DNA from: Coix lacryma-jobi var. lacryma-jobi
Taxonomy: Eukaryota > Streptophyta > Magnoliopsida > Poales > Poaceae
Direction: 5' to 3'
Length of the DNA stretch: 64,000 nt
Assembly: GCA_009763385.1 (NCBI GenBank)
Contig: CM019822.1
Coordinates: forward strand, 11,006,127 to 11,070,126
The translations under genes were made by a program, and so were the position numbers. The notes under the pieces were generated by a model. It searched no databases. It saw nothing but the letters and a program-made list of their open reading frames with translations, and was not told where the DNA came from. Below, one piece after another: positions 46,195 to 56,581 of the stretch (positions are counted from its first letter, which is position 1; the number at the start of each line of letters is the position of its first letter).

Positions 46195-49100
46195 TGTGAC
46201 ACCCCAATTTTAAGAACAAAATTGGAGCACAATATATGTATGACAGGATCAATTTTCATACATATATCCACATCATAGTAAATATCAAAACAATGCTTTA
46301 TTAATATATCGAACATTATTACAAAAATGACCCTCGGGTCCAAAAGAAAAGTACAGACTCTCAGTCTAACTCTAATGTAAACTCTGATGAAGACTCGCGG
46401 AAACTGGACGCCATCTCCACAGGAAGGTCGACCGGGGGCTGCGCCATCCTAGTACAAGTCGTCGGGGTCGTATCCGCCGTCTTCTGGGTACTCCTGCTCC
46501 TCGTCGGCGTAGACTCCAACGTCTGGGTGGGGTAGCAGGGGGTTCAAAGAGGAAGGGTGAGTACATCGAAATGTACTCCGCAAGTGTAGGAAATATATGC
46601 TTATGAGGCTATTAACAAAGGTAGGCTGACTCTGTTTGACTCAAGCGCCTAAAGCAACACATCCTATTAAATCCTATTTCCTATGCACCTATTTACTAGG
46701 TTATAACCACAGTCTCCAAAAGTAACAGTAACAACACTCGGAGTCACACCGAGCAACCAACACTTGGAGTCCACCAAGCAACCACACTTGGAGTCACACC
46801 AAGCAAAACCCACACCTGAAGTCCATCAGGCAAACCACACCTGAAGTCCATCAGATGACCCGAACCATTAACCAGTAACCAACTAATCTCGAAGAAGTCC
46901 AAGCCCGCTCTTGACCGTGAGCACGACTGATATATCAGTTTATTTACTCTGCAGAGTTCGCACATCTTTACCCATGAGTCGTGTTGCCCTTGTGCCCGAG
47001 GTAGCTAGTCTCTTGACCCACTTCCAAGGTGAGTCGGCAGGGTTCACTACAAGGCCGTTACAAAGAGTCCTCCTATGCGTATTAGTTCCATATGTCACGA
47101 CGTAGAGCTATCTTCCGTAATAACACCAGGTCTAGCGCCCGAGCCTGGGAATCGCTCCCGTACCAAGCAGTATCCTGCGTAGAAGAAGCCCTGTCCCATG
47201 TCCATATGTAACTAATAACGACATAAGGCTTCTCTAATTAATTAGCCAGTCCCAGAGCCATATAGGCCTCATGGTTTGCGCTGTTTTGCCGGGTTACTTG
47301 TCCAAGAACCGGGTCCTAGGGATCCAGGCAGGATAACAATCCACTAACCCAACCCAACGCCAAGTCCCATGGCAAACCGTAACGCCGAGTCACACGGCAA
47401 CCGTACGCCAAGTCACATGGCACCACACCTCCAACGGTCCATCCTGCCGGATTTACCTACTCACCATACTACAACATTACCAGCCACGTGTTCCATAGAT
47501 CATTAATCAGAATTAATTATTAACCAGCCCATCCCAAGACAGCAAGGCTAAGCATGACTTCTACCCATATGATCCCAACCAGGTGACAAGGAAAATAGTA
47601 CAAGATCTAGTAAACCATATCATGGGATTCAAATTTAGACACTGCATGCAACTACAGGATCTAACTACTCTAATACCAAAAATAAATACAGGTGCAAGAT
47701 GTTCAAGGACACTTGCCTTCGGGCTGGGTCGAATCAACTGGATCACAAGAAGGGTCTGGAGCGACGAAGACACAAGGTTGAGCCTGGGGTTCCACGTAGA
47801 TCGCGCTCGCTGGATCAAACATCAAACATGGCCCAAACAAGACAAATAAATAACAGTACATCAACATTATGAAAACAGAACATAAATAGATCTACTGCGT
47901 AGAGCTCAACGAGACAAATCTAACGCAAGTTGGACGGGTCAAATCGGAGTTAAAACGAAAAAGTTATGGGCATTTGAAGTTGGGTGGCATTTCTGTAAAT
48001 AGATTGAACTCATTTTCGTAATTAAATAAATCAAAACTGAAATTAAAATGCATCAGGACTGGGCCTCATTTAGCGAAAAGTAAAGGGGCTAGGGTGAAAG
48101 ATATCCGTGACTCAGTGAATAGGATGATGGGAGTGCGGGTTTATTCGGCAAAAGAGGAGGGGCTAGACTGAAAGTTTGGCACGGCCGGACGTTGCTGTCC
48201 GCGTGGACGCCACGTGGTTCGATCTGATTGGTTGGAGGGAGCTGACTGTGCGGTGATGTGGCATTGGGTTGACTATGTTGACCGGAAGTCAACAATTGAT
48301 CCCAGCCATTTGTTTCAGATCGGATGGTGGAGAAGGCCTCTTCCTCCTTTGGACTCTGTCGAGGTGCAGTGGCACCTTGTGCCCGGCGGGCCGGCTGGCG
48401 CCGGTGCTCCGGCGAGCAGGGGACCCCAGCGAGCGGCGAAAGGCGTAGAGGAGGGCGCGGCGAGTTCACTGGTGGGTTCCTCATTGGCGGGGAGGAGGGG
48501 TCTGCGGCGCTGTGCACGGCGGTGGGCACTCAGAGCGCGGCGGGGCCATTGGCGGCTGCTGGAGCTCGCCAGGGTGGTGCTGTGGGGCGCGGGGGGGGGG
48601 GGGGGGGGGTCAAGGTGTGGGCACCTTTGAACGGCGCACGCCTTGGAGATCTGGTGGGAGCCCTACCTGGTGGGGTGGTGTGGTTGGGGTGGCTTCAGGG
48701 CCGGATCGTGCGCGGTGGCGCCATGGACGTGGCTCGCCGACGCTCTCTAGGGAGGTTGATACGGTGGTAGCGATCGCAGGGAGAGGGGGAAACGGACGGA
48801 GAGCTTACAGCGGTTCCGAAGAAGGGGTCGTAGTCGCCGGTGGTGGATCAATTGGGTGAGTTCGATGACGGCGGTGGCGACTGCGGTCCGAGCTTCGGGT
48901 GGGATCGGCTGGGGCGTTCCCGACGCTACCGAACACCAAGGACGGACGCGTCGTGCGTGTGCGATGTCAGAGGAGCAAGCAGGGGTGCCGGAGCGGTCTC
49001 TCGGTGGAGATCGACGAGCTCGGGCCAGGAGTGGCGATGGCGGGCGGCGCCTGACGCGGCCAAGGGAGGGAGAGCTCTGGGAAAGGGGCGGTGCGGCTAG

Positions 49101-49917
49101 GGCTCGGGGAAAGGGGCGATGCGGATGCGGCGCGGAGGGAGGAGCTTGTTGATGGATTTGTAGGGCAGAGAGAGGGGGAGGGAGCGCCTGCGCAAAGCTC
49201 GGTGGCGGCGGCAACAACTCCTCCGTCTCCTGCGGACAGAGGTGGGAGGTGATACTGACGCGTGGGGCCCACAAGTCAGACACATGAGAGGGGAGAAAGG
49301 GTGGGGCCTGACCGTCAGCCTGAGAGGGGAGAGGTGTGCTGGTCGTGGGCTTTGCCTGGCTCCTTGGGCCGGTGCGGGTGCTGTGAGTGGGGAGGCAGGC
49401 CGGCTGCTGGGGGGGGGGGGTTTGGGCTTGGCCCAGGCGCGCGCGGTGGGGAAGGGCGATGGGGCGCTGGGCCTGGCCCATGCGGGAGGGGAGGTGGAGG
49501 AGGGATGTTTGGAGCGGGCCGGCTGGGCCAAGGGAGGAATGGGTGAGGGGTTTTGGGTCCAGTCCTTTTGCCAACCTTTTCTTTTTCTTTTGATTTTCCA
49601 AACTTTGCAAAACCATTTGAAAACCAATTTGAAATCAGTTTTAAAATCAAACAAATTTTTGAAACTTTTAGAAATATTTTACCTAGGTTTTGAAAATAAA
49701 ATTTTGATTTTGATTTATAATTTTTTATTGTTTTTTCTAAATAGAATAAATCCGGTTCGCCCTATACGGGTTTCAAATTATTTTTCACCCAATAAAAATT
49801 ATGCAACGGCACGAATGCAATAAACATCTGGTTAGAATTTTCCTCCATCTAAGATTTTGTCCATTTTCTAATTAAATTCTAATTTATTTTAATTAATTAA
49901 ACACCTGGGGTGTTACA
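46195..49917 (-). mobile_element. Solo-LTR-like element, 3.7 kb, nested in left LTR
   Basis: It starts TGTGACACCCC and ends GGGGTGTTACA, with TSD CGCAG (46190-46194, 49918-49922) and TG..CA ends. The reverse complement starts TGTAACACCCCAGGTG, close to the outer LTR's start, so it is probably a Ty3/gypsy LTR in minus orientation. No internal coding region, primer site or second LTR is seen; a solo LTR fits best. GC-rich DNA at 48100-49560 gives compositional frames. G runs lie near 48591-48609 and 49410-49420. Confidence 0.82.
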
Positions 49918-50876
49918 CGCAGCGACTCCCCTCCAACTCCGGCGAATCGCTCGAGCCTCACCCTCGAGCCAACCTTCGAGCCAACCCTCGAACCGCACAC
50001 CCTCGAGCGTCCCCTCGAGCCACATCCCTCGAGCCGCATCTCTCGAACATGCCAAGGCCAGCCTCGAGCCTCACCCTCGAGCGTCCCCTCGAGCCTCACC
50101 CTCGAGCACGCCTGCGAACCGCGCCCCCTCGAAGCAGCCGAGCCCCACCCTCAGCCTCGGGCGAATCGCAGCCACCCTCGGACTGAGCCTCGAGCACGCC
50201 GAGGCTACCCTCGAGAGGTTAGCCGAGCCTCCGCCGAGGCCTCGCCACCATCGAGCTCCCGCCTCCGACCCTTGCACCGCCTCGCCGAGCCTCGTTTCTA
50301 ACTCCTGTATCCAAGAGTGTTGAAGTCGTGTTGATCAAGCTCTGGTGTTCACCATTGTCGAATGAGCCTCGGAGGAGGGTTCTTGTTGGACAGGCTTCGT
50401 CGAAAAAGACTTAACTTCAAGCAGCAAACGAATTAACTTGTGTCAATCTTTCTTGGATCTTATCTTCCCTGCAACGAAGGTTTCTATTAGGTGGTGTTGA
50501 TCATGATCATGTCAGTGGGCTTGACGTGATCTGGTTGTTCCTCTTCTCCAACTTAGGTACTCCGCCTAAGTGTGGTCCTGTCATACTACTCTACTTCCGC
50601 AATACCAGTTATTTTTATGTAAAAAGTAACATCTTCATAATTTGTAAAGTTTATCTATCTTGCTTTCGCACTCCGATGGTATTTTGTATCAACTGTTGTA
50701 ATGTTGTAATTATTCCAACCTTCATGATGATGGTCCTGTGGCTCGTGAGTAATTCGGGGTCCTCTCGGGGACACCCGACGGATCTTTCCAGTAACGTGTT
50801 CCATTTGCACAGTCATTGGGCTCCCTATGACGATGACGTGTGCAAGTGGGCCACATTATTGGGCGGTTCCGTCACA

Positions 50877-52087
50877 GAATGGTATCGGAGCAGGATTGTC
50901 ATCAAGGGAAGACTGGTTACAACATTACTTTTGAAAAACTTCAAAATAGTTTCTTAATCTAAAAGTTTTTTTTGAAGTAACAAATTAAAAATGATCCTTC
51001 CCTAAGTTTCTTGCTTTGCTGGAAGACTTCGTGAAGACTATACTAGTGATTCCGACAGAAGGTACCAAGTCAGTGAAGCTAGTATATAAAGTATAGCCCT
51101 ATATCTAACTAACAGGTGGAGATAGAGATCTCCTGTCAGTGAGAGGTCGTATAGGACGAGCATGCATCATATCATGCATAATAATAAAATGTGCTTCTTC
51201 TCTAAATTCTAAAAGCAGCTATGATCCCCGATAGTTGATCGTCCCTAGATTCTGTTGCTCTTGCTACTTTCATTCCATAAGTTCCTAATCCTTGGGAATT
51301 TTTGGATATCTTTCATACACTCTACCACATAAAGTCAGAATCATGGTAAAGTCCTTGGTTCTTCTGGAAAGCGCGTGTCATGCCTTGAATTGGCACGTGC
51401 TGGTTGCTTGGTGTCGTGAAAACGACGAATGGTGGTTGAAAGTTATTGAAATTGTGTTCTTTGAAAGGACCCTGATCTATGGACCGGATAAAAGCGTGGG
51501 AACCTGAAGTCGCCTATGGATGGCCACCATAGAGCGTTACGGCCAGGTGCTCGCTAATATCCAGGCCTATAGTCATAATTCCTTCTAGTCCACTATGAAA
51601 GTGCTTTCATTTCTGAATGCCCGAAAGGGAGTTCAAAGCCACTTTCCTTGTAGTTATAACCAACCTTTGTTTCTGGTTATAATTTCCTTCTTATTGAAAT
51701 GAGGGATATAGAAGTTATGCTCTATTATGGTGCCATGATTGGCGAGCACGGTGCCGCGACGGAACCCAAAGAATCCTGTGTGCCGGATTGCACAAGTTTC
51801 CATTGGGTGCGCGCAGGTATCGAGGTCTACAGTTATGATCCATTATAACCCACAGCTAATGTACGCTCTCTCTTGGTTCTTGATAATTTTTCTTGCTCCA
51901 CTCAAATGTCTTCTACCTTGCTACTTGCAACCGCGTTCTGATCCCAGTTGTAATCCCAACCGCAACCCAGTTGCCTTGTGAACTCCTTGCGAGAAACAAG
52001 TGTGACACATTTCCTTTTTCATTACTCAACCCCAGCCTTTAAGCACTTCTTAAATCTCGGGACGAGATTTCTTTTAGGGGGGAAGGC
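50877..52087. other. Internal region of the LTR retrotransposon, no genes
   Basis: Begins with the primer-binding-site-like sequence and ends with the polypurine tract. No frame resembles a retroelement protein. The element needs proteins supplied by a relative. Confidence 0.75.
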
Positions 52088-52516
52088 TGTAACACCTCTG
52101 GTGTTTAATAAGTAATTAACCTGACATGTCATCATCATTAGTCTTTAATCATTCTTGCCATGCATTTAAGTTTGCTTAATTTTTGTGTAGATCTTGTTCA
52201 GTTAAGTGTTTTGATGCTGTGTTATGAGGACCAAAATTCAAAAATCAAAATAAAATTTAAATTCCTTTTGAAAAACCCCAAATTTCCAAACTCTAGTTTT
52301 ACCACTTTTCTAATTCAAAAGTTGTTCAAAATTTGAAGTTGTTCCTTTTAGCAAAGTTGTAGATCTCAAATTCTAAACAACTTTGGTGTTTTGAGTTTTC
52401 CTTGTGCAGTTCAAAGTTTAGGAGTAATTTTCAAGATTTCAAAAGAAGAATAGGTTTTCACTGTGCACAGCTGGAGGACCCCTACCTCATCCTCACCCGG
52501 CCCCTACCTCTCTTTG

Positions 52517-52708
52517 CCCGGACCCCCACCGTCCTTTTGCCCGGACCCCCACCGTCCTTTTGCCCGGACCCCCACCGTCCTTTTGCCCGGACCCCCACCG
52601 TCCTCTTGCCCGGACCCCCACCGTCCTTTTGCCCGGACCCCCACCGTCCTTTTGCCCGGACCCCCACCGTCCTCTTCGCCCGGACCCCCACCGTCCTTCG
52701 CCCGGACC
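52517..52708. repeat. 22-bp minisatellite in right LTR
   Basis: Same unit and copy number as the array at 45819-46010. Variant units occur in a different order, accounting for about four of the inter-LTR differences. Confidence 0.9.
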
Positions 52709-53846
52709 CCGGCATCACCCCGCGCCTATAAAAGCCACCAAGCTCCCCATTGCCACCACCAACACTTCCTCGCCAACCCAAGCCATCAGGCAGCCCCAGC
52801 GCCCGCCAAGGCCGCCACTGCCTTCGCCTTGAGCTTCTCCACCTTCCCAAGCCACCAATTTCACCCCTCCGTCCTTTCCTTCGCCGGCGCAGCGACTCCC
52901 CTCCAACTCCGGCAAATCGCTCGAGCCTCACCCTCGAGCCAACCTTCGAGCCAACCCTCGAACCGCACACCCTCGAGCGTCCCCTCGAGCCACATCCCTC
53001 GAGCCGCATCTCTCGAACATGCCAAGGCCAGCCTCGAGCCTCACCCTCGAGCGTCCCCTCGAGCCTCACCCTCGAGCACGCCTGCGAACCGCGCCCCCTC
53101 GAAGCAGCCGAGCCCCACCCTCAGCCTCGGGCGAATCGCAGCCACCCTCGGACTGAGCCTCGAGCACGCCGAGGCTACCCTCGAGAGGTTAGCCGAGCCT
53201 CCGCCGAGGCCTCGCCACCATCGAGCTCCCGCCTCCGACCCTTGCACCGCCTCGCCGAGCCTCGTTTCTAACTCCTGTATCCAAGAGTGTTGAAGTCGTG
53301 TTGATCAAGCTCTGGTGTTCACCATTGTCGAATGAGCCTCGGAGGAGGGTTCTTGTTGGACAGGCTTCGTCGAAAAAGACTTAACTTCAAGCAGCAAACG
53401 AATTAACTTGTGTCAATCTTTCTTGGATCTTATCTTCCCTGCAACGAAGGTTTCTATTAGGTGGTGTTGATCATGATCATGTCAGTGGGCTTGACGTGAT
53501 CTGGTTGTTCCTCTTCTCCAACTTAGGTACTCCGCCTAAGTGTGGTCCTGTCATACTACTCTACTTCCGCAATACCAGTTATTTTTATGTAAAAAGTAAC
53601 ATCTTCATAATTTATAAAGTTTATCTATCTTGCTTCCGCACTCCGATGGTATTTTGTATCAACTGTTGTAATGTTGTAATTATTCCAACCTTCATGATGA
53701 TGGTCCTGTGGCTCGTGAGTAATTCGGGGTCCTCTCGGGGACACCCGACGGATCTTTCCAGTAACGTGTTCCATTTGCACAGTCATTGGGCTCCCTATGA
53801 CGATGACATGTGCAAGTGGGCCACATTATTGGGCGGTTCCGTCACA

Positions 53847-54332
53847 CTCACCATGCATCAGTTTCCTGCGTTCCCACCATAGAAACCAACCTCCTGTTAA
53901 GATTAGTTCAGCAAATCCCACATTATTCAGCCTCGTAAGCAACTTTGACGTTTTGATGATCTCTGCCATTATAACCGAACCCGACCTATCAACTTGGGTT
54001 AATCTCTCCAATTCATTTGACACCCCAATTAATCTCCAAACTTCTTTGGCTCTGTCGCCGCTAAACAACAGATATTTGATATCTTCACAAGCCATCCTAC
54101 ATGCTGGACAACCGTCATCGCTCCCAATATGTCGGTTTGCCAAAATCCCTCGACACGGAATGAGGCCATGAAGCACTCTCCAGCCGAAGATTTTAATCTT
54201 TGCAGGAACATCTAATTTCCACAATTTGTCCCATACCTTCTCATCTCCCACGGCACCAGCATTCTGATTTGCTCTATTCGCACCAAACATATGTAGCCAT
54301 TGAACATGGTAAGCTGAACCCACTGTAAACAT
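53847..54332 (-). pseudogene. LINE reverse transcriptase C-terminal region (zf-RVT)
   Basis: The frame contains VWDKLWKLDVPAKIKIFGWR, LHGLIPCRGILANRHI and CPACRMACEDIKYLLFSGD, the zf-RVT segment of plant LINE reverse transcriptases. Where relatives usually have His, this copy has Tyr. It runs into the TSD CTCAC of the LTR element and continues in frame at 45389. Confidence 0.85.
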
Positions 54333-54338
54333 ACCGTT

Positions 54339-55500
54339 CTTATACTAGTTGGTACAATGACTTTATTTCTTATACTAGTATTACTTATTATTGCGAGGAA
54401 AATAATGTGGTGGATGAACTTAATTTATTCCCTAAATAAAAAAAATGAAAAATGAAAAATATGATAGACTAATTAATATGTTTCTGATCAAACCAAACAC
54501 GCTACTAGTGTGCATGTATGCTCGGGGATAGATGGGACGACAAACATGCAGCTTATAACAAAGAGAGATGAGCATATTAATGTACTCCATCCATTCTAAA
54601 AAGAATACAATTTTTTATTTGCACGCCAAATTATTTTATGAATTTTGACCAAGTTTATAGAATATAGTATCAATATTTATATCATAGGTTTTGTATGAAA
54701 AATATATTTTGTAACTAATTAATTGATATTAATTTGGTGTCATAATGTTAGTAATTTTTGTATAGATCTTCTCAAATTTTAAATTAATTAACATTTCGAG
54801 AGTGAGAATTGCATTGTAGTATATGCTAGATTTTTCAGCTAACAACGCCATGTGTTGGCGTCTGTTGTTATCAATACATAGGCCCCACGTGTCTGGTAGG
54901 ATATCTTTTGGATTTGATCCTGATGTGGTGGGTGCCATGGACAACGTACCCGACCGGTGTGCTCAGATCAGTCCGAAGCTCACCATCAGTTGGTCGCCGT
55001 TTAAACGAACTTGAATTTGGCTTGAGCTCTGCGTTTGAATAATCCCGCCCGCATGCATGCGTGGATCAAAAAAAAAAGGTTTTCTATCTCTAATTTCAAC
55101 AGTTTAATTAGCTAAGCGCCTAAGCTTATATATCCATCCGATCCTCTAAGGCGCCTTGTTCGATTATTCCCCATTCCACAGGGGTTAGAAGGGAGGATTG
55201 CGAGAAATTAGAGAGGATTTTGACTTGCTATAGGGATTTAAACCTCCTCAAAACCCTATCCCCCTCCAATACTCTTCGAGTCCGTTTGGATATTTGAAAA
55301 TAAATTTATTTTAAGAATTATAGTTTAGACATATATTTTAGTTAAGCTAATATGATTATATATGGATTATATTTGTATGTTATTGTTGGCTAAATGAGAG
55401 AGGTATTCATGTCGTGTGATCGTCTCGTACTTCATCGAGAGGTACTCAGAGGCCAGTCTGAACGTGTCATCCATGCATGGAGCCAATTTATATATACACA
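54339..55500. other. AT-rich intergenic DNA
   Basis: A one-sided Stowaway end (actccatccattctaaaaag near 54585) indicates a decayed MITE. No gene. Confidence 0.45.
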
Positions 55501-55797
55501 TACTCCCTCCATATCGTTAAAAAAGGTCGTCCTGGAGTCCGGATGTAAACGAGCAAAGCAAGTCATTCTGGCGTGGTCCACCAAAACTAGACGATCCTAC
55601 CCCTCGAGTGCTCTCGTCGCCTCGCATACGCGTGCATCCGTCGCCTCGCGTCCTGCGCATGCATCCGTCGCCTCGCGTCCTGCGCTTGCCAGATTAATAG
55701 CGCCGCATGCCGCTCTCGTCGTCTCGCCTGCTTCCCTCTCGCCTCGTCTTCTCGCCACTCGTGCTCGCCGCCGGCAAGCTCGCTGCTCGCCCAAGTC

Positions 55798-56581
55798 ATG
55801 GAGTCCAAGCCGGTGGCCAAGGAGATCGTCGCGCACTGCCGTAGGAGTCCGAGGAGATCGCCGGAGGAGTCCGAGGAGATCGCTGCGCCGGACTCAGTGG
55901 AGATCGTGCCTGAGTCAGAGGAGACCGTCGCCGCGGACGACGTCGGGCACGAGTCGGACGAGGTCGCCGCGAACTCCGTCGACCTGCTGGCCATGGCGCC
56001 GGACTCCATGGAGTCGCCGATGCTGTCCATGGACTCCGTCGACCTGCTGTCCATGGTGCCGGACTCCATGGAGTCGCCGGATTCTTTGCCGTCTGGAGCT
56101 TTTATTTGTGGCCGCTGTCAAGTTGTTCATCTTAACCGCGAAGCATGGGATCGTGTGCACACTGGGAAGTATCCATGCTCTCATTGTGGTCTCAAGCACG
56201 ACGACTACTTGATCTTCGCTGTTGTTCATGGCATCGACAAATTCGAGTGCGAGTTGTTCATTCCAGATGTCAACAAAGTGGTGTTCGGAGTCAGCATGGA
56301 GAAAATCTTGCTGCCTCCAGAGGTGCTGAAGAAGGTCGAAGAGGAAGCTAAGGAGAGGCGCGAGCGTAAGCTCGCTGCCAAGAAGGCTATGGAGGACGCC
56401 AAAGCAGCACGGTAAGATTGTCACTGAGTTCTAATTCACTGATACTTTCATGCAACATGAGTACAAAGGATACAAGATCAATCTACTACTACTTTCATTA
56501 CACAAGTTGTCTCTACTACTAATGCTAACAACCATCAATATATTTCTTTCATGCAGAAAGAGTGGCCACGGCTTCATCTAG
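55798..56581 (+). CDS. Unrecognised 212-aa protein with paired CxxC motif, inside the MLE
   Basis: Two exons are predicted: 55798-56414 and 56557-56581 (stop TAG). Canonical gt..ag sites keep frame. Residues 1-100 are acidic and Ser-rich. A 16-residue unit with VDLL.M.PDSMESP occurs twice (59-74, 79-94). Cys pairs follow at 104/107 (ICGRC) and 127/130 (CSHC), spaced like a small zinc ribbon, then KHDDYLIFAVVHG and FECELFIPDVNKVVFG. The C-terminus (175-205) is a highly charged likely helix or coiled coil. I do not recognise the family. The gene converges on the transposase, and their terminal coding exons overlap on opposite strands (56557-56581). It may be a captured host gene or an accessory protein. 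No frameshift or premature stop is visible. Confidence 0.7.

Larger units (their letters stand above)
45390..53846 (+). mobile_element. LTR retrotransposon, non-autonomous, Ty3/gypsy-like, with a nested solo LTR
   Basis: Two LTRs of 1759 bp each, once the nested element and its duplicated 5 bases are removed, start TGTAACACCTC and end TTCCGTCACA. The TSD is CTCAC (45385-45389, 53847-53851). A primer-binding-site-like TGGTATCGGAGC at 50880-50891 resembles the initiator Met tRNA complement. The purine tract near 52074-52086 (ttttaggggggaagg) precedes the right LTR. The internal region (50877-52087, about 1.2 kb) has no gag, protease, reverse transcriptase or integrase. By eye the LTRs differ at about ten single bases, so the insertion is recent. 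Confidence 0.93.
44760..54338 (-). mobile_element. 5'-truncated LINE split by an LTR retrotransposon
   Basis: The minus-strand LINE keeps its poly(A) tail (T run 44761-44768), RNase H region (44860-45389) and the zf-RVT region at the end of the reverse transcriptase (53847-54332). An LTR retrotransposon inserted between them, with TSD CTCAC. The reading frame on the two sides is continuous when the insertion is disregarded. The LINE 5' part, including most of the reverse transcriptase, is missing. Confidence 0.85.

Noticed and set aside
48089..49823. Long frames on both strands (up to 289 aa)
   Set aside because: They lie inside the solo-LTR-like element's GC-rich block, with no retroelement domain.
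52463..53293. 276-aa Pro-rich open frame
   Set aside because: It lies in the right LTR and crosses the 22-bp minisatellite. The same sequence is in the left LTR. LTRs are not coding here.
44760..54338. Target-site duplication of the split LINE
   Set aside because: I compared the sequence beside the poly(A) tail with that beside the 5' end and found no convincing direct repeat.
55394..56212. 272-aa plus-strand frame overlapping the MLE second gene
   Set aside because: It starts outside the element, crosses the TIR and reads the second gene in a different, Arg/Ser-rich frame. The 55798 frame has Cys pairs, internal repeats and consistent splice sites.
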